Below are positions 5,421 through 5,605 of a stretch of DNA of 5,605 bases, piece after piece (the first letter of the stretch is position 1; each line of letters starts with the position of its first letter). The translations under genes and the position numbers were made by a program. The stretch lies in the NCBI GenBank assembly GCA_002394025.1, contig DGSV01000056.1:1-5605 (forward strand). Reading direction: 5' to 3'. The DNA is from Bacteroidales bacterium UBA4353 (GTDB taxonomy: Bacteria; Bacteroidota; Bacteroidia; Bacteroidales; Paludibacteraceae). The notes under the pieces are model-generated. The model had not been told where the DNA came from. It ran no database searches and saw only the letters and a list, made by a program, of their open reading frames with translations.

Positions 5421-5605
5421 TTAGCTTTCCGAGGCTGTTTCCGGCTCTGCGGGTATCACTTCTTCCTCTGCCGGTGCCGGTTCTTCAGCAGTAATTTCTG
5501 CCGGTTCTTCCACTTGCTCTTTCGGGAATAGCGGTGAGCGCAAAGCCTCCGCTTGCGTCATCCTATAGCAGATATTTCCGAGCCATAGTCCACAGCAGAT
5601 AACAG
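5421..5605 (-). CDS. C-terminal end of an unidentified membrane protein with acidic tail (partial)
   Basis: Only the last 60 codons are present; the frame is open to the window edge and the gene continues beyond it. The visible part begins with VICCGLWLGNICY, which looks like the end of a transmembrane helix. A short segment with basic residues follows (RMTQAEALRSPLFPKEQ) and then a 30-residue tail with 11 Glu and no Lys or Arg, rich in Ala and Pro. By the positive-inside rule the tail is probably cytoplasmic. EEPA occurs twice, 8 residues apart. The gene ends in tandem TAA TAA (5423-5418), followed by the terminator hairpin. An internal Met at visible residue 15 could in principle start a tiny protein, but the hydrophobic stretch before it argues for a truncated longer gene. 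I do not recognise the family. Confidence 0.65.
   Translation of the reverse strand, partial: VICCGLWLGNICYRMTQAEALRSPLFPKEQVEEPAEITAEEPAPAEEEVIPAEPETASES
5475..5510. repeat. 12-bp direct repeat inside the acidic tail
   Basis: TGCCGGTTCTTC occurs at 5475-5486 and again at 5499-5510, offset by 24 nt (8 codons). On the minus strand it encodes the two EEPA units of the membrane protein tail. The shared DNA sequence, not only the shared amino acids, suggests the tail grew by local duplication. Confidence 0.55.

Overview
The window looks like ordinary chromosomal DNA from a member of the Bacteroidota, most likely order Bacteroidales; a Muribaculaceae-type gut lineage is possible but not proven. 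Three things point there: a protein with the motif set of the Bacteroidota-restricted 'type 9 secretion system plug' family (formerly DUF5103); gene starts with A-rich leaders instead of strong Shine-Dalgarno sites; and an exact match to the Bacteroidota -7 promoter element (TAnnTTTG).

Layout. Positions 1-259 hold no gene that can be supported. They contain a strong terminator-type hairpin (about 70-107), oriented for + strand transcripts arriving from outside the window. Positions 260-3069, on the minus strand, form a two-gene unit: a Sir2-family NAD-dependent protein deacylase is read first (3069 to 2368), and recG (DNA branch-migration helicase) follows after only 5 nt, from a forced GTG start. 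A 109-nt AT-rich divergent region (3070-3178) carries candidate promoters for both directions and a 9-bp inverted repeat. On the + strand come the secretion-plug-family gene (3179-4432) and, 18 nt later, prmA (ribosomal protein L11 methyltransferase, 4451-5281). A 21-bp hairpin (5354-5401) then separates prmA from a convergent minus-strand gene. Only the last 60 codons of that gene (5421-5605) lie in the window; they encode the end of a membrane segment and a very acidic Ala/Pro/Glu-rich tail.

How the genes relate. The minus-strand pair joins NAD-dependent deacylation with DNA repair, and the + pair joins an exported protein with ribosome modification. Neither pair is an obvious pathway, so these look like housekeeping genes sharing transcripts. 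I saw no mobile element, tRNA, rRNA or CRISPR array, and no convincing new system. The most notable details are in the Sir2 protein (no zinc cysteines, and the acyl-carboxylate-binding Arg replaced by Leu), the divergent control region, the ambiguous Cys-rich signal peptide of the plug protein, and the unusual tail of the right-edge membrane protein.
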